The notes: generated by a model not told the origin, from the letters alone. DNA of 64,000 nucleotides from Streptomyces sp. CB02058 (GCF_001905505.1 NZ_LIPG01000005.1:124001-188000), one strand, 5' to 3'; shown: positions 49,356-58,414, counted from the first letter of the stretch. Translations and numbers: made by a program.

Positions 49356-51269
49356 ATGCCGGCCGAGACATTCGAGTTCCAGGTAGAAGCGCGTCAGCTC
49401 CTGCAGATGATGATCCATTCGATCTACTCGAACAAGGATGTATTCCTGCGGGAGCTCATTTCCAACTCTTCGGACGCGCTGGACAAGCTGCGACTGGAAA
49501 CTCTCCGCGACGACCAGCTCCAGGCGGATGCGTCCGACCTCCACATCTCGATCGAGGCCGACCAGGAGAAGCGCACGCTGACCGTGCGCGACAACGGCAT
49601 CGGAATGAATCACGACGAGGTCGTGCAGCTGATCGGTACGATCGCGAATTCCGGTACGGCGAAGTTCGTCCAGGAATTGAAGGAGGCCAAGGACTCCGCG
49701 GCTTCCGAGGAGCTCATCGGGCAGTTCGGCGTCGGTTTCTATTCGAGCTTCATGGTCGCCGACGAGGTCACCCTGCTGACCCGCCGCGCGGGCGAGGACA
49801 CGGGCACGCGCTGGCAGTCCGGCGGCGAGGGCACGTACACCGTCGAGACCGTCGACGACGCCCCGCAGGGCACATCGGTCACGCTGCGGCTCAAGCCCGA
49901 GGACACCGAGGACAAGCTCTTCGACTACACCTCGCCGTGGAAGCTCAGGGAAATCGTCAAGCGCTACTCGGACTTCATCACCTGGCCCATCCGCATGGCG
50001 GCGGCATCCGGCGAGGAGGGCGCCGAGCCCGGGACCGAGACGGTCAACTCGATGAAGGCGCTGTGGGCCCGGTCGAAGGACTCGGTGACCGACGAGGAGT
50101 ACAGCGAGCTCTACAAGCACATCAGCCACGACTGGACCGATCCGCTCGAAACCATCCGCATGCAGGCGGAAGGCACCTTCGAATACCAGGCTCTGCTCTT
50201 CCTGCCGTCCCACGCGCCGCAGGATCTTTTCATGCAGGACCACAAGCGCGGGGTCCAGCTCTATGTGAAGCGCGTATTCATCATGGATGACTGCGAAGCG
50301 CTCATGCCGACGTATCTGCGCTTCGTGAAGGGTGTCGTCGACGCCCAGGATCTGTCGCTCAACGTGTCGCGCGAGATCCTTCAGCAGGACCGCCAGATCG
50401 AGATGATGCGGCGCCGCCTGGTCAAGAAGGTCCTCTCGACGGTGAAGGACATGAGGTCCGCCGACGCCGAGAAGTACGGGACGTTCTGGAAGGAATTCGG
50501 CCGGGTCCTGAAGGAGGGGCTGCTCCAGGACTTCGAGAACCGCGACGCGATCCTGGAGATCTCCTCGTTCGCTTCGACGCAGGACGAGGAGGGACTGACC
50601 ACCCTTCGCTCGTACGTGGAGCGGATGAAGGAGGGCCAGGAGCAGATCTACTTCATGACGGGCGAGTCGCGGGCCGCCATGGAGAGCTCGCCCCACATGG
50701 AGGCCTTCCGGGCCAAGGGCTTCGAGGTCCTCCTGCTGACCGACCCGGTCGACGAGGTCTGGGTCCAGTCGGTGCCGGAGTTCGACGGCAAGCAGCTGCA
50801 GTCGATCGCCAAGGGCGAGGTCGACCTCGACACCGACGAGGAGAAGAAGGAGGTCGAGGCCGAGCGCGAGAAGCAGCAGCAGGACTACGCCGGTCTGCTG
50901 ACCTGGATGACCGAGCAGCTCGGTGAGCACGTGAAGGAGGTACGGCTCTCCTCGCGGCTGACCGTCTCGCCGGCCTGCATCGTCTCCGACACGCACGATG
51001 TCACCCCGGCGCTGGAGAACATGTACCGCGCGATGGGGCAGGAGGTGCCGCACATCAAGCGCATCCTCGAACTCAACCCCTCGCACGCGCTCATCAGCGG
51101 CCTGAAGAAGGCGCACGCCGCCGGGAGCGGCGAGCAGAAGGACACCACCGAGCTGGCCGAGACCGCGGAGCTGGTCCACGGTCTGGCCCTTCTCTCCGAC
51201 GGCGGCGAGCTGAGCGATCCGTCGCGGTTCAGCAGGCTGATGGCGGACCGTCTGGAGCGCACGCTCTAG
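49356..51269 (+). CDS. htpG: molecular chaperone HtpG (Hsp90)
   Basis: 637 residues. GHKL ATPase N-domain: NSSDALDKLR, DNGIGM, GTIANSGT and IGQFGVGFYS. The middle domain contains LYVKRVFIMDD and LNVSREILQQ. A C-terminal dimerisation domain follows. Full family length. ATG 49356 was chosen because it begins the conserved ETFEFQVEARQLL. AGGAAAGGG lies upstream. A TACGAT box at 49305 could be its -10. No CIRCE element was seen. Confidence 0.97.
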   Translation: MPAETFEFQVEARQLLQMMIHSIYSNKDVFLRELISNSSDALDKLRLETLRDDQLQADASDLHISIEADQEKRTLTVRDNGIGMNHDEVVQLIGTIANSGTAKFVQELKEAKDSAASEELIGQFGVGFYSSFMVADEVTLLTRRAGEDTGTRWQSGGEGTYTVETVDDAPQGTSVTLRLKPEDTEDKLFDYTSPWKLREIVKRYSDFITWPIRMAAASGEEGAEPGTETVNSMKALWARSKDSVTDEEYSELYKHISHDWTDPLETIRMQAEGTFEYQALLFLPSHAPQDLFMQDHKRGVQLYVKRVFIMDDCEALMPTYLRFVKGVVDAQDLSLNVSREILQQDRQIEMMRRRLVKKVLSTVKDMRSADAEKYGTFWKEFGRVLKEGLLQDFENRDAILEISSFASTQDEEGLTTLRSYVERMKEGQEQIYFMTGESRAAMESSPHMEAFRAKGFEVLLLTDPVDEVWVQSVPEFDGKQLQSIAKGEVDLDTDEEKKEVEAEREKQQQDYAGLLTWMTEQLGEHVKEVRLSSRLTVSPACIVSDTHDVTPALENMYRAMGQEVPHIKRILELNPSHALISGLKKAHAAGSGEQKDTTELAETAELVHGLALLSDGGELSDPSRFSRLMADRLERTL

Positions 51270-51287
51270 ACGGACACGCTTCCGCGT

Positions 51288-51326
51288 ACGACTGCGGCCG
51301 CCAGGGCTCCTGGCGGCCGCAGTCGT
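51288..51326 (+). terminator. terminator of htpG
   Basis: 17-bp perfect stem (ACGACTGCGGCCGCCAG and complement), 5-nt loop, 18 nt after the stop. Confidence 0.88.
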
Positions 51327-51754
51327 GTGCGGGGGGATCCGTGGGTGGACGGCACGCGGGGGCGGCGCGATCGCGTGCGGGCGGGGGCAGCCGCCTGTGC
51401 GGGCGCGGGCGGGCGCGGTGCGGTCACGCGCAGGCACGGCCGAGGGCGCGGGCGTTCTCGTGCCGTGCGGCGGCGGTTGTGAAGACGGGGAAACGGCTGC
51501 CGATTCGAACAGCCGGCACCCGCCCAAGGTGGCCCGGAGACGTCACGGAGGGTGTCGGAGAGCTCCGTAACTTCACCATTCTGAGGGCCCATTGAAGGTT
51601 TATCTACGCGCGGAGCATCGTCTACCGAACGATCCTTCGGGCATATCAGACGACTTTCCCCGGGGCCATTACCGCCGAGTACCGGAAGCTGCTACAAACG
51701 TGCTCGCCCCACGAACTCCCCACTCGTCCCCCACATTTCGAAGGGCTGGCAGCC
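51327..51754. other. gene-free region between htpG and the secreted lipase
   Basis: 51330-51480 is made of G-rich simple sequence (runs of GCGGGC and GGGGGC words). 51590-51740 has lower G+C and is the likely promoter region of the lipase gene. No gene accepted on either strand. Confidence 0.45.
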
Positions 51755-52549
51755 GTGTCAGTACGAACGTTCCGGGCATCCATCTGCACCCTGGCGATCG
51801 CCGCCGTGGCCGCGATCGGCCTCGCGCAGCCGGCATCCGCCGCGGGCGCCAACTACGTCGCTCTCGGTGACTCCTACTCCTCCGGAGTGGGCGCCGGGAG
51901 CTACACCTCCGAGAGCGGTGACTGCAAGCGCAGCACCAACGCCTACCCGTACCTCTGGAGCAACGCGAACGCGCCGGCGTCGTTCAAGTTCGTCGCCTGT
52001 TCGGGCGCGACGACGTCGACCGTGTCCAGCGGCCAGCTGAGCGCGCTCAGTTCGTCGACCACGCTCGTCAGCGTCACGGCGGGCGGCAATGACGTCGGCT
52101 TCGCGGATGTCATGCAGACCTGCGTCCTGCAGAGCGAGGCCACGTGCGTGAGCCGGGTGAACACGGCGATCTCGCAGATCCAGAACACGCTGCCGGGCCG
52201 CCTCGACTCCCTCTACGCGGGCATCAACTCACGTGCCCCGCAGGCCGATGTGGTGGTGCTGGGCTACCCGCGCTTCTACAAGCTGGCGGGTACGTGCATC
52301 GCCGGACTCACGGAGACCGAGCGGGGGGCGATCAACAACGCGTCGGACGTGCTGAACGGGGTGCTCGCCAAGCGGGCCGCGAACGCCGGGTTCACCTACT
52401 CCAGCGTGGTGGACGAGTTCACCGGTCATGAGCTCTGCTCGGGCGACGCCTGGATCCACAGCGTGTCCATCCCGGTCTCCAACTCGTACCACCCCAAGGC
52501 CGCGGGTCAGTCGGGCGGATATCTGCCCGCCTTCCGCTCTGCGGTGTAA
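51755..52549 (+). CDS. secreted SGNH/GDSL lipase-esterase
   Basis: 264 residues. Sec signal peptide (MSVRTFRASICTLAIAAVAA..., cleavage after PASA-A near residue 29). SGNH blocks: GDSYSSGVGAG with the nucleophile Ser, a Gly in FVACSGATT, Asn in TAGGNDVGF, and the C-terminal His in NSYHPKAAG. Six cysteines in the mature part probably form three disulphides. This is the two-layer secreted lipase type known from S. rimosus and S. coelicolor. GTG start at 51755. Followed by a 15-bp hairpin. Confidence 0.93.
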   Translation: MSVRTFRASICTLAIAAVAAIGLAQPASAAGANYVALGDSYSSGVGAGSYTSESGDCKRSTNAYPYLWSNANAPASFKFVACSGATTSTVSSGQLSALSSSTTLVSVTAGGNDVGFADVMQTCVLQSEATCVSRVNTAISQIQNTLPGRLDSLYAGINSRAPQADVVVLGYPRFYKLAGTCIAGLTETERGAINNASDVLNGVLAKRAANAGFTYSSVVDEFTGHELCSGDAWIHSVSIPVSNSYHPKAAGQSGGYLPAFRSAV

Positions 52550-52565
52550 CGCGCGTAGAGCAGTG

Positions 52566-52600
52566 CGTGAGCCCGCCGCGTCCCGCGCGGCGGGCTCACG
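52566..52600. terminator. terminator of the lipase gene
   Basis: 15-bp perfect stem (CGTGAGCCCGCCGCG and complement), 5-nt loop, 16 nt after the stop. It could also serve the convergent SnoaL gene. Confidence 0.82.
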
Positions 52601-52658
52601 GGCGCCTCGGGGCTCCGGCCGGCCCTGGGGTCCCTGCTGCCTGTCGCCCTCATGGGGC

Positions 52659-53078
52659 TCAATACCGCTCGGTGAGGTGCTCCCGGCCGGCCGGGGGCTC
52701 GTAGGTCTCCGGCCAGAAGTCGGTCACCCCGGCGATCCGGCCTCGCTCGTCGAACGTGAAGAAGTGGATGGCGTCCAGCTCCTCCGGCCCGACGGTGACC
52801 AGGGTCCTGGCTGCGGCCTGCCGGCCCTCCGCGTCGGCGACGATCCGCTCGATCCGGACCTGCCAGTCCCCGGGGTACTCCTGGTTGAACCGTGTGTACC
52901 TCTCCTTGCCGAGGATGCGCTCGCGGGTCTGCGGCAGGTCGTACACCACGTCGTCGGCGAGCGTCGCGGCGAAGGCGCCCCAGTCACGGGCGTTGGCGGC
53001 TGCCCAGTAGCTCCGCACCGCCGCCCGCACCTCGGCGGCTCCCCATGTCGTACCGTCCCTGCCGCTCGTCTCCGTCAT
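52659..53078 (-). CDS. SnoaL-like / NTF2-fold protein
   Basis: 139 residues. VRSYWAAANARDWGAFAATLADDVVYDLP and the later FFTFDERGRIAGVTDFWPETY are typical of SnoaL-like polyketide cyclase-fold proteins that act as small isomerases or ligand binders. Function here unknown. ATG 53078 (MTETSG) has CACACT 7 nt upstream instead of an RBS. It lies 51 nt downstream of the methyltransferase gene and may also be cotranscribed with it. Confidence 0.85.
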   Translation of the reverse strand: MTETSGRDGTTWGAAEVRAAVRSYWAAANARDWGAFAATLADDVVYDLPQTRERILGKERYTRFNQEYPGDWQVRIERIVADAEGRQAAARTLVTVGPEELDAIHFFTFDERGRIAGVTDFWPETYEPPAGREHLTERY

Positions 53079-53129
53079 ACGCCCGAGTGTGACCGCTGCC
53101 ACTGACAATCGGCCGGGGTCTCGGCCCGA

Positions 53130-53966
53130 TCAGCCGCCGACCGGCCGCGATGCCTTGACCGAATACATCATCGGGATGCGTGGACGGTCCGCCGGGAAGC
53201 GGTAGTACCCGTCCTTGTGCCGCTCCAGCGCCGGGTAGCGCGGGAAGAGCGAGGCGTCGTGCTCGTGCAGGAACTCGATCCGCAGCCCGGCCGCCGCGAG
53301 CGCCGAGACCACCTCTCCCACCGGATGCTGCCATTCGACGCTGCGGTTGTGGACGGTCACGGCGTCCAGGTCGGCGTAGGTGCCCGGCGACTCCTCCACC
53401 CAGGCGTCGCGGCTGAAGTAGTCGTAGGTGACCGTCGAGCCGGTCTCGTCGTCGAAGCAGTCGGTCAGCGGATGGAACTCCGCGAGGTAGAGGAATCCTC
53501 CGGGGGCCACCAGCGAGGCCACGGTCTCCGCCCAACGGCCTATGTCCGGAAGCCAGTTCAGAGCTCCGAGCCCGGTGTAGACGATGTCGTACGCGGAATC
53601 CGGCACGGCCTGGGCCGCGTCGTACACATCGGCAGCGACGAACGCCGCCCGATCCGGCCCCAGCCCCAGCGACGCGGCCAGCCCGCGGGCCGTCTCGACG
53701 GCCGGCTCGGAGAAGTCGAGGCCCACGACGTGTGCGGCGCCGTGGCGGGCCCAGGAGAGGGTGTCGACGCCGATGTGGCACTGCAGGTGCAGCAGCGTGC
53801 GGCCGGTGACGTCGCCGACCTCGGCGAGCTCGAAATCGCGCAGGGCGTCCTGGCCGGCCAGGAAGGCGTCCAGACCGTAGAAGTCGCCGGCCGCGTGGAT
53901 GGGCACGCGCTCGTCCCAGCGTGCGCGGTTGATCCCGTGCCAGTCGTCGGGCGTCGATGCGTACAT
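53130..53966 (-). CDS. class I SAM-dependent methyltransferase
   Basis: 278 residues. Motif I LLHLQCHIGVDTLSWARHGA has Cys-His in place of the usual Gly-rich start, then VVGLDFSEPAVETAR (motif II Asp), FVAADVYD and DIVYTGLGALNWLPDI. Methyl acceptor unknown. ATG 53966 with TAACTT exactly 6 nt upstream and no RBS, so leaderless. Divergent from the S9 peptidase; the shared 89-nt spacer carries two DnaA-box-like sequences. Confidence 0.88.
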   Translation of the reverse strand: MYASTPDDWHGINRARWDERVPIHAAGDFYGLDAFLAGQDALRDFELAEVGDVTGRTLLHLQCHIGVDTLSWARHGAAHVVGLDFSEPAVETARGLAASLGLGPDRAAFVAADVYDAAQAVPDSAYDIVYTGLGALNWLPDIGRWAETVASLVAPGGFLYLAEFHPLTDCFDDETGSTVTYDYFSRDAWVEESPGTYADLDAVTVHNRSVEWQHPVGEVVSALAAAGLRIEFLHEHDASLFPRYPALERHKDGYYRFPADRPRIPMMYSVKASRPVGG

Positions 53967-53972
53967 GCGGGA

Positions 53973-53978
53973 AAGTTA
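53973..53978 (-). promoter_or_regulatory. leaderless -10 box (TAACTT) of the methyltransferase gene
   Basis: TAACTT, 6-nt spacer TCCCGC, ATG at 53966. Overlaps the first DnaA-box-like sequence. Confidence 0.55.
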
Positions 53979-54015
53979 CCCACAGGCTGGGGGTCCGTGC
54001 GAACAGTTATCCACA
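53976..54015 (+). promoter_or_regulatory. two DnaA-box-like sequences in a divergent promoter
   Basis: TTACCCACA (53976-53984, one mismatch) and TTATCCACA (54007-54015, exact E. coli-type consensus), same orientation, 31 bp apart. Confidence 0.5.
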
Positions 54016-54043
54016 GGCCGCCCGGCGCTGTGGCCACATCGGG

Positions 54044-54049
54044 TTGGAT
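54044..54049 (+). promoter_or_regulatory. candidate leaderless -10 box (TTGGAT) of the S9 peptidase
   Basis: TTGGAT, 6-nt spacer GGGGTC, ATG at 54056. Confidence 0.35.
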
Positions 54050-54055
54050 GGGGTC

Positions 54056-55915
54056 ATGAGCGACACACAGAACGACGCGTTTGTACCCGACCGGGAGCAG
54101 GAGCCGCCGCGGTGGGAGCAGCGTTTCCGCGCCGCCCGGGTCTCCCTGCCGGACTGGGCCGAGGACGCTCCGGACCGCGCGCTCTTCGTCTCGAACGCCA
54201 CCGGCACGTACGAGTTGTACGCGTGGGACCGCGGGACCGGGAAGCAGCGCCAGGTGACGGACCGGCCCAACGGGACGACCGACGGGGTGCTCACCCCGGA
54301 CGGCGAGGCGGTCTGGTGGTTCTCCGACACCGACGGCGACGAGTTCGGCGTGTGGATGCGGCAGCCGTTCGAAGGCGGTGCGGACGAGCCGGCCACCCCC
54401 GGTCTCGATCCCTCCTACCCGGCCGGGCTCGCGATCGGCCGGGACGGCACGGCGGTGGTCGGCCGGTCGACGGACGAGGACGGCACGACGGTCCACCTGG
54501 TGCGCGCGGGGGCGGAGCCGGTCGAGATCTACCGGCACCGGGAGTCCGCCGGGGTCGGAGATCTCTCGCACGACGGGGCCCTGATCGCCCTGGAGCACAC
54601 GGAGCACGGAGACGCGATGCACTCCGCGCTGCGGGTGGTGCGCCCCGACGGTTCGACGGTCGCCGAGCTGGACGACACCGAGGGCGGCACGAAGGAGCTG
54701 GGCCTCTCGGTGCTGGGCTTCGCCCCGGTGGCCGGAGACACCCGGCTGCTGGTCGGGCACCAGCGGCGCGGCCGGTGGGAGCCGATGATCTGGGACCCGG
54801 TGGCGGGGACGCAGACGGACCTGCCGGTCGATCTGCCCGGAGACGCTGGCGCCGAGTGGTATCCGGACGGATCCGCGCTGCTCATCGAGCACAGCTTCGA
54901 GGCCCGCAGCGAGCTCTGGCGGTACGAGCCGGGTGCGGCGGAGCCGGTCAGGGTCGACACCCCGGCCGGGACGGTCTCGGGAGCCACGGCCCGGCCCGAC
55001 GGCACGGTGGAGTATCTCTGGTCGTCGGCGGCGCTGCCGCCGGCCGTCCGCTCCACGTCCGGCGCGGTCGTCCTCGATCCGCCGGGCGCGAAGGCCCCCG
55101 TGTCGGTGCCGGTGCGGGACGCGTGGGTGGAGGGCCCCGGCGGCCGTATCCACGCCCTGGTGCAGACACCGGCCACGGGTGAGGGTCCGTTCCCCACGGT
55201 CTTCGAGATACACGGTGGGCCCACCTGGCACGACAGCGACGCCTTCGCCTCGGGTCCCGCCGCGTGGGTGGACCACGGTTTCGCCGTCGTGCGGGTCAAC
55301 TACCGCGGTTCGACGGGTTACGGCCGCGCCTGGACGGACGCGCTCAAGCACCGGGTCGGGCTGATCGAGCTGGAGGACGTCGCGGCGGTCCGGGAGTGGG
55401 CGGTGGAGTCGGGGCTCGCCGACCCGGAACGCCTGGTGCTGGCCGGTGGTTCGTGGGGCGGCTATCTGACCCTGCTCGGCCTCGGCACACAGCCGGACGC
55501 CTGGGCGCTCGGGCTGGCGGCCGTCCCGGTCGCCGACTACGTCACGGCCTACCACGACGAGATGGAGGCGTTGAAGGCGCTGGACCGCACGCTGCTGGGA
55601 GGCACACCGGAGGAGGTGCCCGAGCGCTTCGAGGCCTCCTCCCCCCTGACGTACGTGGACGCCGTGCGCGCCCCGGTCTACATCTCGGCCGGCGTCAACG
55701 ACCCGCGCTGCCCGATCCGCCAGGTGGAGAACTACGTGGACCGCCTCGCGGCCCGCGGCGCCGTCCACGAGGTCTACCGCTACGACGCGGGGCACGGCTC
55801 GCTCGTCGTGGAGGAGCGGATCAAACAGGTCCGTCTGGAGCTGGACTTCGTGCTGCGTCACCTGGGGACGGCACAGGGCGGTCCGGCCGGGGAGGAGACG
55901 GCGCCGACGGCATAA
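54056..55915 (+). CDS. S9 family prolyl oligopeptidase-like peptidase
   Basis: 619 residues. The N-terminal two-thirds is a beta-propeller with WD40/PD40-like repeats (ALFVSNATGTYELYAWD, GDLSHDGALIALEH). The C-terminal alpha/beta hydrolase domain from about 385 has Ser in GGSWGGYL, Asp in GVNDPRCP and His in AGHGSLV. Acylaminoacyl- or dipeptidyl-peptidase-like, cytoplasmic (no signal peptide). ATG 54056 begins the conserved N-terminus. The SURF1-like gene follows after 11 nt. Confidence 0.92.
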   Translation: MSDTQNDAFVPDREQEPPRWEQRFRAARVSLPDWAEDAPDRALFVSNATGTYELYAWDRGTGKQRQVTDRPNGTTDGVLTPDGEAVWWFSDTDGDEFGVWMRQPFEGGADEPATPGLDPSYPAGLAIGRDGTAVVGRSTDEDGTTVHLVRAGAEPVEIYRHRESAGVGDLSHDGALIALEHTEHGDAMHSALRVVRPDGSTVAELDDTEGGTKELGLSVLGFAPVAGDTRLLVGHQRRGRWEPMIWDPVAGTQTDLPVDLPGDAGAEWYPDGSALLIEHSFEARSELWRYEPGAAEPVRVDTPAGTVSGATARPDGTVEYLWSSAALPPAVRSTSGAVVLDPPGAKAPVSVPVRDAWVEGPGGRIHALVQTPATGEGPFPTVFEIHGGPTWHDSDAFASGPAAWVDHGFAVVRVNYRGSTGYGRAWTDALKHRVGLIELEDVAAVREWAVESGLADPERLVLAGGSWGGYLTLLGLGTQPDAWALGLAAVPVADYVTAYHDEMEALKALDRTLLGGTPEEVPERFEASSPLTYVDAVRAPVYISAGVNDPRCPIRQVENYVDRLAARGAVHEVYRYDAGHGSLVVEERIKQVRLELDFVLRHLGTAQGGPAGEETAPTA

Positions 55916-55926
55916 GGAGCGGATAA

Positions 55927-56760
55927 ATGGTGCACCCCGCTCCCAGGGCCGGGAGCGGGGAACCGTACCGTGGAGGGGTGTACCGGTTCCTGCTGACCCC
56001 GCGGTGGTGGGGGATCAACCTCTTCGTCGTGCTGGCCATCCCGTTCTGCGTGTTCATGGGCACCTGGCAGCTCGGCCGCTTCGAGGACCGCGTGCAGACG
56101 CACGAGGAGGCAGAGGCCCGCCCCGATCCGGGCACCCGCCCCGCGAAGCCGCTCGACGAGCTGCTGCCGGTGAGCACGGAGACCTCCGGCCGACCGGCGG
56201 TGGCGACCGGGACGTACGCGGACCAGTTCCTGGTCCCCGGGCGCAAGCTGGAGGACCGCAGCGGCTTCTACGTGCTGGACCTGCTGCGTACCGAAAGCGG
56301 CAAGGCGCTGCCCGTCGTCCGGGGCTGGCTCCCCGGCACCCCGGGGGACGCCGAGGTTCCCCCCGCTCCGGCCGGCGAGGTCACCGTGACCGGAGATCTG
56401 CAGGCCTCCGAGAACACCGGCACCACCGGCGTCGACCTCAGCGGCGGGCTCCCCGACGGCCAGCTCGGCATGATCAGCGCCGCCTCCCTGGTCAACCTCG
56501 TCCCGTACGACATCTACGACGCCTGGGTCACCCTGCCCGGGGCGGAGGCCGGAGCCACTGACGAGGACGGCATGCGGCCGGTGCCCGCCGCGGCGGCACA
56601 GGGCAGCGGGCTCGACCTGAAGGCCTTCCAGAACCTCGGCTACACCGGCGAGTGGTTCGTCTTCGCCGGCTTCGTGCTCTTCATGTGGTTCCGCCTGATG
56701 CGCCGCGAGGCGGAAGCCGCACGCGACGTACAGCTGGGGCTCGCGGCCGACGCGGACTGA
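55927..56760 (+). CDS. SURF1-like cytochrome oxidase biogenesis protein
   Basis: 277 residues. Two helices at the ends (WGINLFVVLAIPFCVFMGTW; WFVFAGFVLFMWFRLMRREA) bracket an extracytoplasmic domain, the SURF1 topology. FMGTWQLGRFEDR and VVRGWLP fit the family, which assists haem a insertion into cytochrome c oxidase. Two starts compete: ATG 55927 with AAGGAG 7 nt upstream (coupled to the peptidase), and GTG 55978 with TACCGT 6 nt upstream (leaderless, 260 residues, the usual N-terminus). I give the longer one. Confidence 0.88.
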   Translation: MVHPAPRAGSGEPYRGGVYRFLLTPRWWGINLFVVLAIPFCVFMGTWQLGRFEDRVQTHEEAEARPDPGTRPAKPLDELLPVSTETSGRPAVATGTYADQFLVPGRKLEDRSGFYVLDLLRTESGKALPVVRGWLPGTPGDAEVPPAPAGEVTVTGDLQASENTGTTGVDLSGGLPDGQLGMISAASLVNLVPYDIYDAWVTLPGAEAGATDEDGMRPVPAAAAQGSGLDLKAFQNLGYTGEWFVFAGFVLFMWFRLMRREAEAARDVQLGLAADAD

Positions 56761-56900
56761 CGGACCGGCGACGGCGGGACCGGGCCGGGCGCTCGGAGCC
56801 CCGCCGCGTGCCCTCCCCGCCGCCGCGCCGGGACCCCGCGGCGCCCGGTCCCCCTGCGGCTCGGTGGGGCGCCGCGCCCGGAAGCGGTCACTCGTACACA

Positions 56901-56950
56901 GAAGGGGCTCGTCCCCAGGAACGTGGGAGTTCCTGGGGACGAGCCCCTTC
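56901..56950. terminator. 22-bp perfect bidirectional hairpin
   Basis: Arms 56901-56922 and 56929-56950 (GAAGGGGCTCGTCCCC...), 6-nt loop. It lies between the SURF1-like gene and the convergent Gly-rich gene. Confidence 0.88.
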
Positions 56951-57013
56951 GCGCTCTTCGACAGGCCACCGAGCAGCCCTCTTCGGGCGGCTGGGCACCG
57001 ATTCTCGTACCGG

Positions 57014-58414
57014 CTACGAGGCGTCCAGCACGCCTGTGCGGTAGATGGTTCCGGCACAGGCGTTGGAGATCGTGGTCTCCGCTGTCGGCGCCCCCGCCTC
57101 CGGGGTGTGCGTGACCGCGACGCTGCCGTCCGCCGTGCCGCCGTCGGCGCTGCCGAACTGCGGTGCGGCGTCCGTCGTTCCGGTGTCGCTGCCCGTGCCC
57201 TCACCGCCGCCCCCGTCGCCGTCCGTGGGCGTCGGGCTGGGTGAACCGCCGGTGGTCGGGCAGGTGTCCGAAGGCACCCAGGCGAAGCGCACCTCGTACG
57301 CCATCGACGGCTTCAGCAGCACGGTCCCCGGTTCGAGCGACGGATCGGGCAACGCGCTCGCGGGGTCGCCCGCCGTGTGCTGGACCACCGAGATCTTCAG
57401 CGGGTCCGCGGCGCCGGCGGCCTGGAAGCCGACCGTGCCGTTGCTGGTCACCGAGCAGAGGTCGCCGGACGCGTTGGAGATCCGGAAGGTCCCGTAGACC
57501 GTGCCGTCCGCACCCGCCGCCCCCGTCTCGGCGGAGGCGACCCTCAGCTGGCCGGGGTCGCAGGTCGCGGTGGTCGCCGCCGCGGAGTCCTGGGCGTCAC
57601 CGCCCGCGTCCGTCCCGCTGCCCCCGGCGTCCGGGTCCGAACCCTCCGAGGGAGCCACGGAGCTTCCCTCGGTGCCCTTGCCGCCGGTGTCGCGGCCGTC
57701 CGAGGGGCCCGACGTCCTGCCACCGTCGGCCTCGGCGCCCGCGTCTTCGCCGCTGCCGCCCTGGGCCTGCTCGCCGTGGCCCGCGATCGCGGGGTTGGCG
57801 GTGGCCGAGCCGTCCGAGTTGGCCACGTGGACGAAGGCGGGGACCGCCGTACCGATCAGCAGCGCGGCTGCCGCCGCGCCCACCACACCCTGGCGCCGCC
57901 TGGCCCGCCTGGCGGGCACGGCCCGGTGCAGATGGTCCAGGGTGCCGTCCGAGGGTTCGAGGTCCTCGACCGCACCGTGCAGCATGCGGCGCAGCGCGGC
58001 CTCGTCCAGGCCGTCGCCGTCACCCCCGCCGGGGAAGCCGCCGCCGGGAAAGCCCCCGGGGAAGCCCCCACCCGGGAACCCGCCGCCGGATTCTCCACCG
58101 GAGACGCGCCCCGCGGGGCCACGGCCCTTCGAGGCGCCCCCGCCGCCGAAGAGTTCGGTCAGCGTGCCACCGGCGCCGGAGCCACTGCCGGAGCCCTCAC
58201 CGGCCCCTCCGCCGACCCCGCCATCGGCCCCTCCGCCGGCGCCCTCCTCCGTGGCGCCGGTCGCTGAGGCCGCTTCCGCGCCGTCGAGCGCGTCCTCGCC
58301 CTGCTTCCGTTCACCGTCCTGCTCCGGATCGGTGTTCGGCATGTCTTCCGGCCCGTGGTTCACAATTCCGTTTCCAGTCCGGTCATCGTCGTGCCTGTGC
58401 TCGGGCCCGCTCAT
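57014..58414 (-). CDS. Gly-rich single-pass membrane protein, putative regulator of the adjacent ECF sigma factor
   Basis: 466 residues. A low-complexity N-terminus includes a run of GGGFPGG repeats near 110-130. A helical segment follows (DEAALRRMLHGAVEDLEPSD), then one helix at about 180-200 (VVGAAAAALLIGTAVPAFV). The extracytoplasmic part is Ser/Gly/Asp-rich, with four scattered cysteines (TCDPGQ, DLCSV, DTCPTT, NACAGT). The ATG overlaps the stop of the sigma factor gene (ATGA), the usual place for an anti-sigma factor, but no zinc motif (HxxxCxxC) is seen. Function inferred from context only. Confidence 0.8.
   Translation of the reverse strand: MSGPEHRHDDDRTGNGIVNHGPEDMPNTDPEQDGERKQGEDALDGAEAASATGATEEGAGGGADGGVGGGAGEGSGSGSGAGGTLTELFGGGGASKGRGPAGRVSGGESGGGFPGGGFPGGFPGGGFPGGGDGDGLDEAALRRMLHGAVEDLEPSDGTLDHLHRAVPARRARRRQGVVGAAAAALLIGTAVPAFVHVANSDGSATANPAIAGHGEQAQGGSGEDAGAEADGGRTSGPSDGRDTGGKGTEGSSVAPSEGSDPDAGGSGTDAGGDAQDSAAATTATCDPGQLRVASAETGAAGADGTVYGTFRISNASGDLCSVTSNGTVGFQAAGAADPLKISVVQHTAGDPASALPDPSLEPGTVLLKPSMAYEVRFAWVPSDTCPTTGGSPSPTPTDGDGGGGEGTGSDTGTTDAAPQFGSADGGTADGSVAVTHTPEAGAPTAETTISNACAGTIYRTGVLDAS

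Noticed and set aside
53558..55861. 767-codon minus-strand open frame
   Set aside because: Antisense to the S9 peptidase and joined to the end of the methyltransferase in another frame; no domains.
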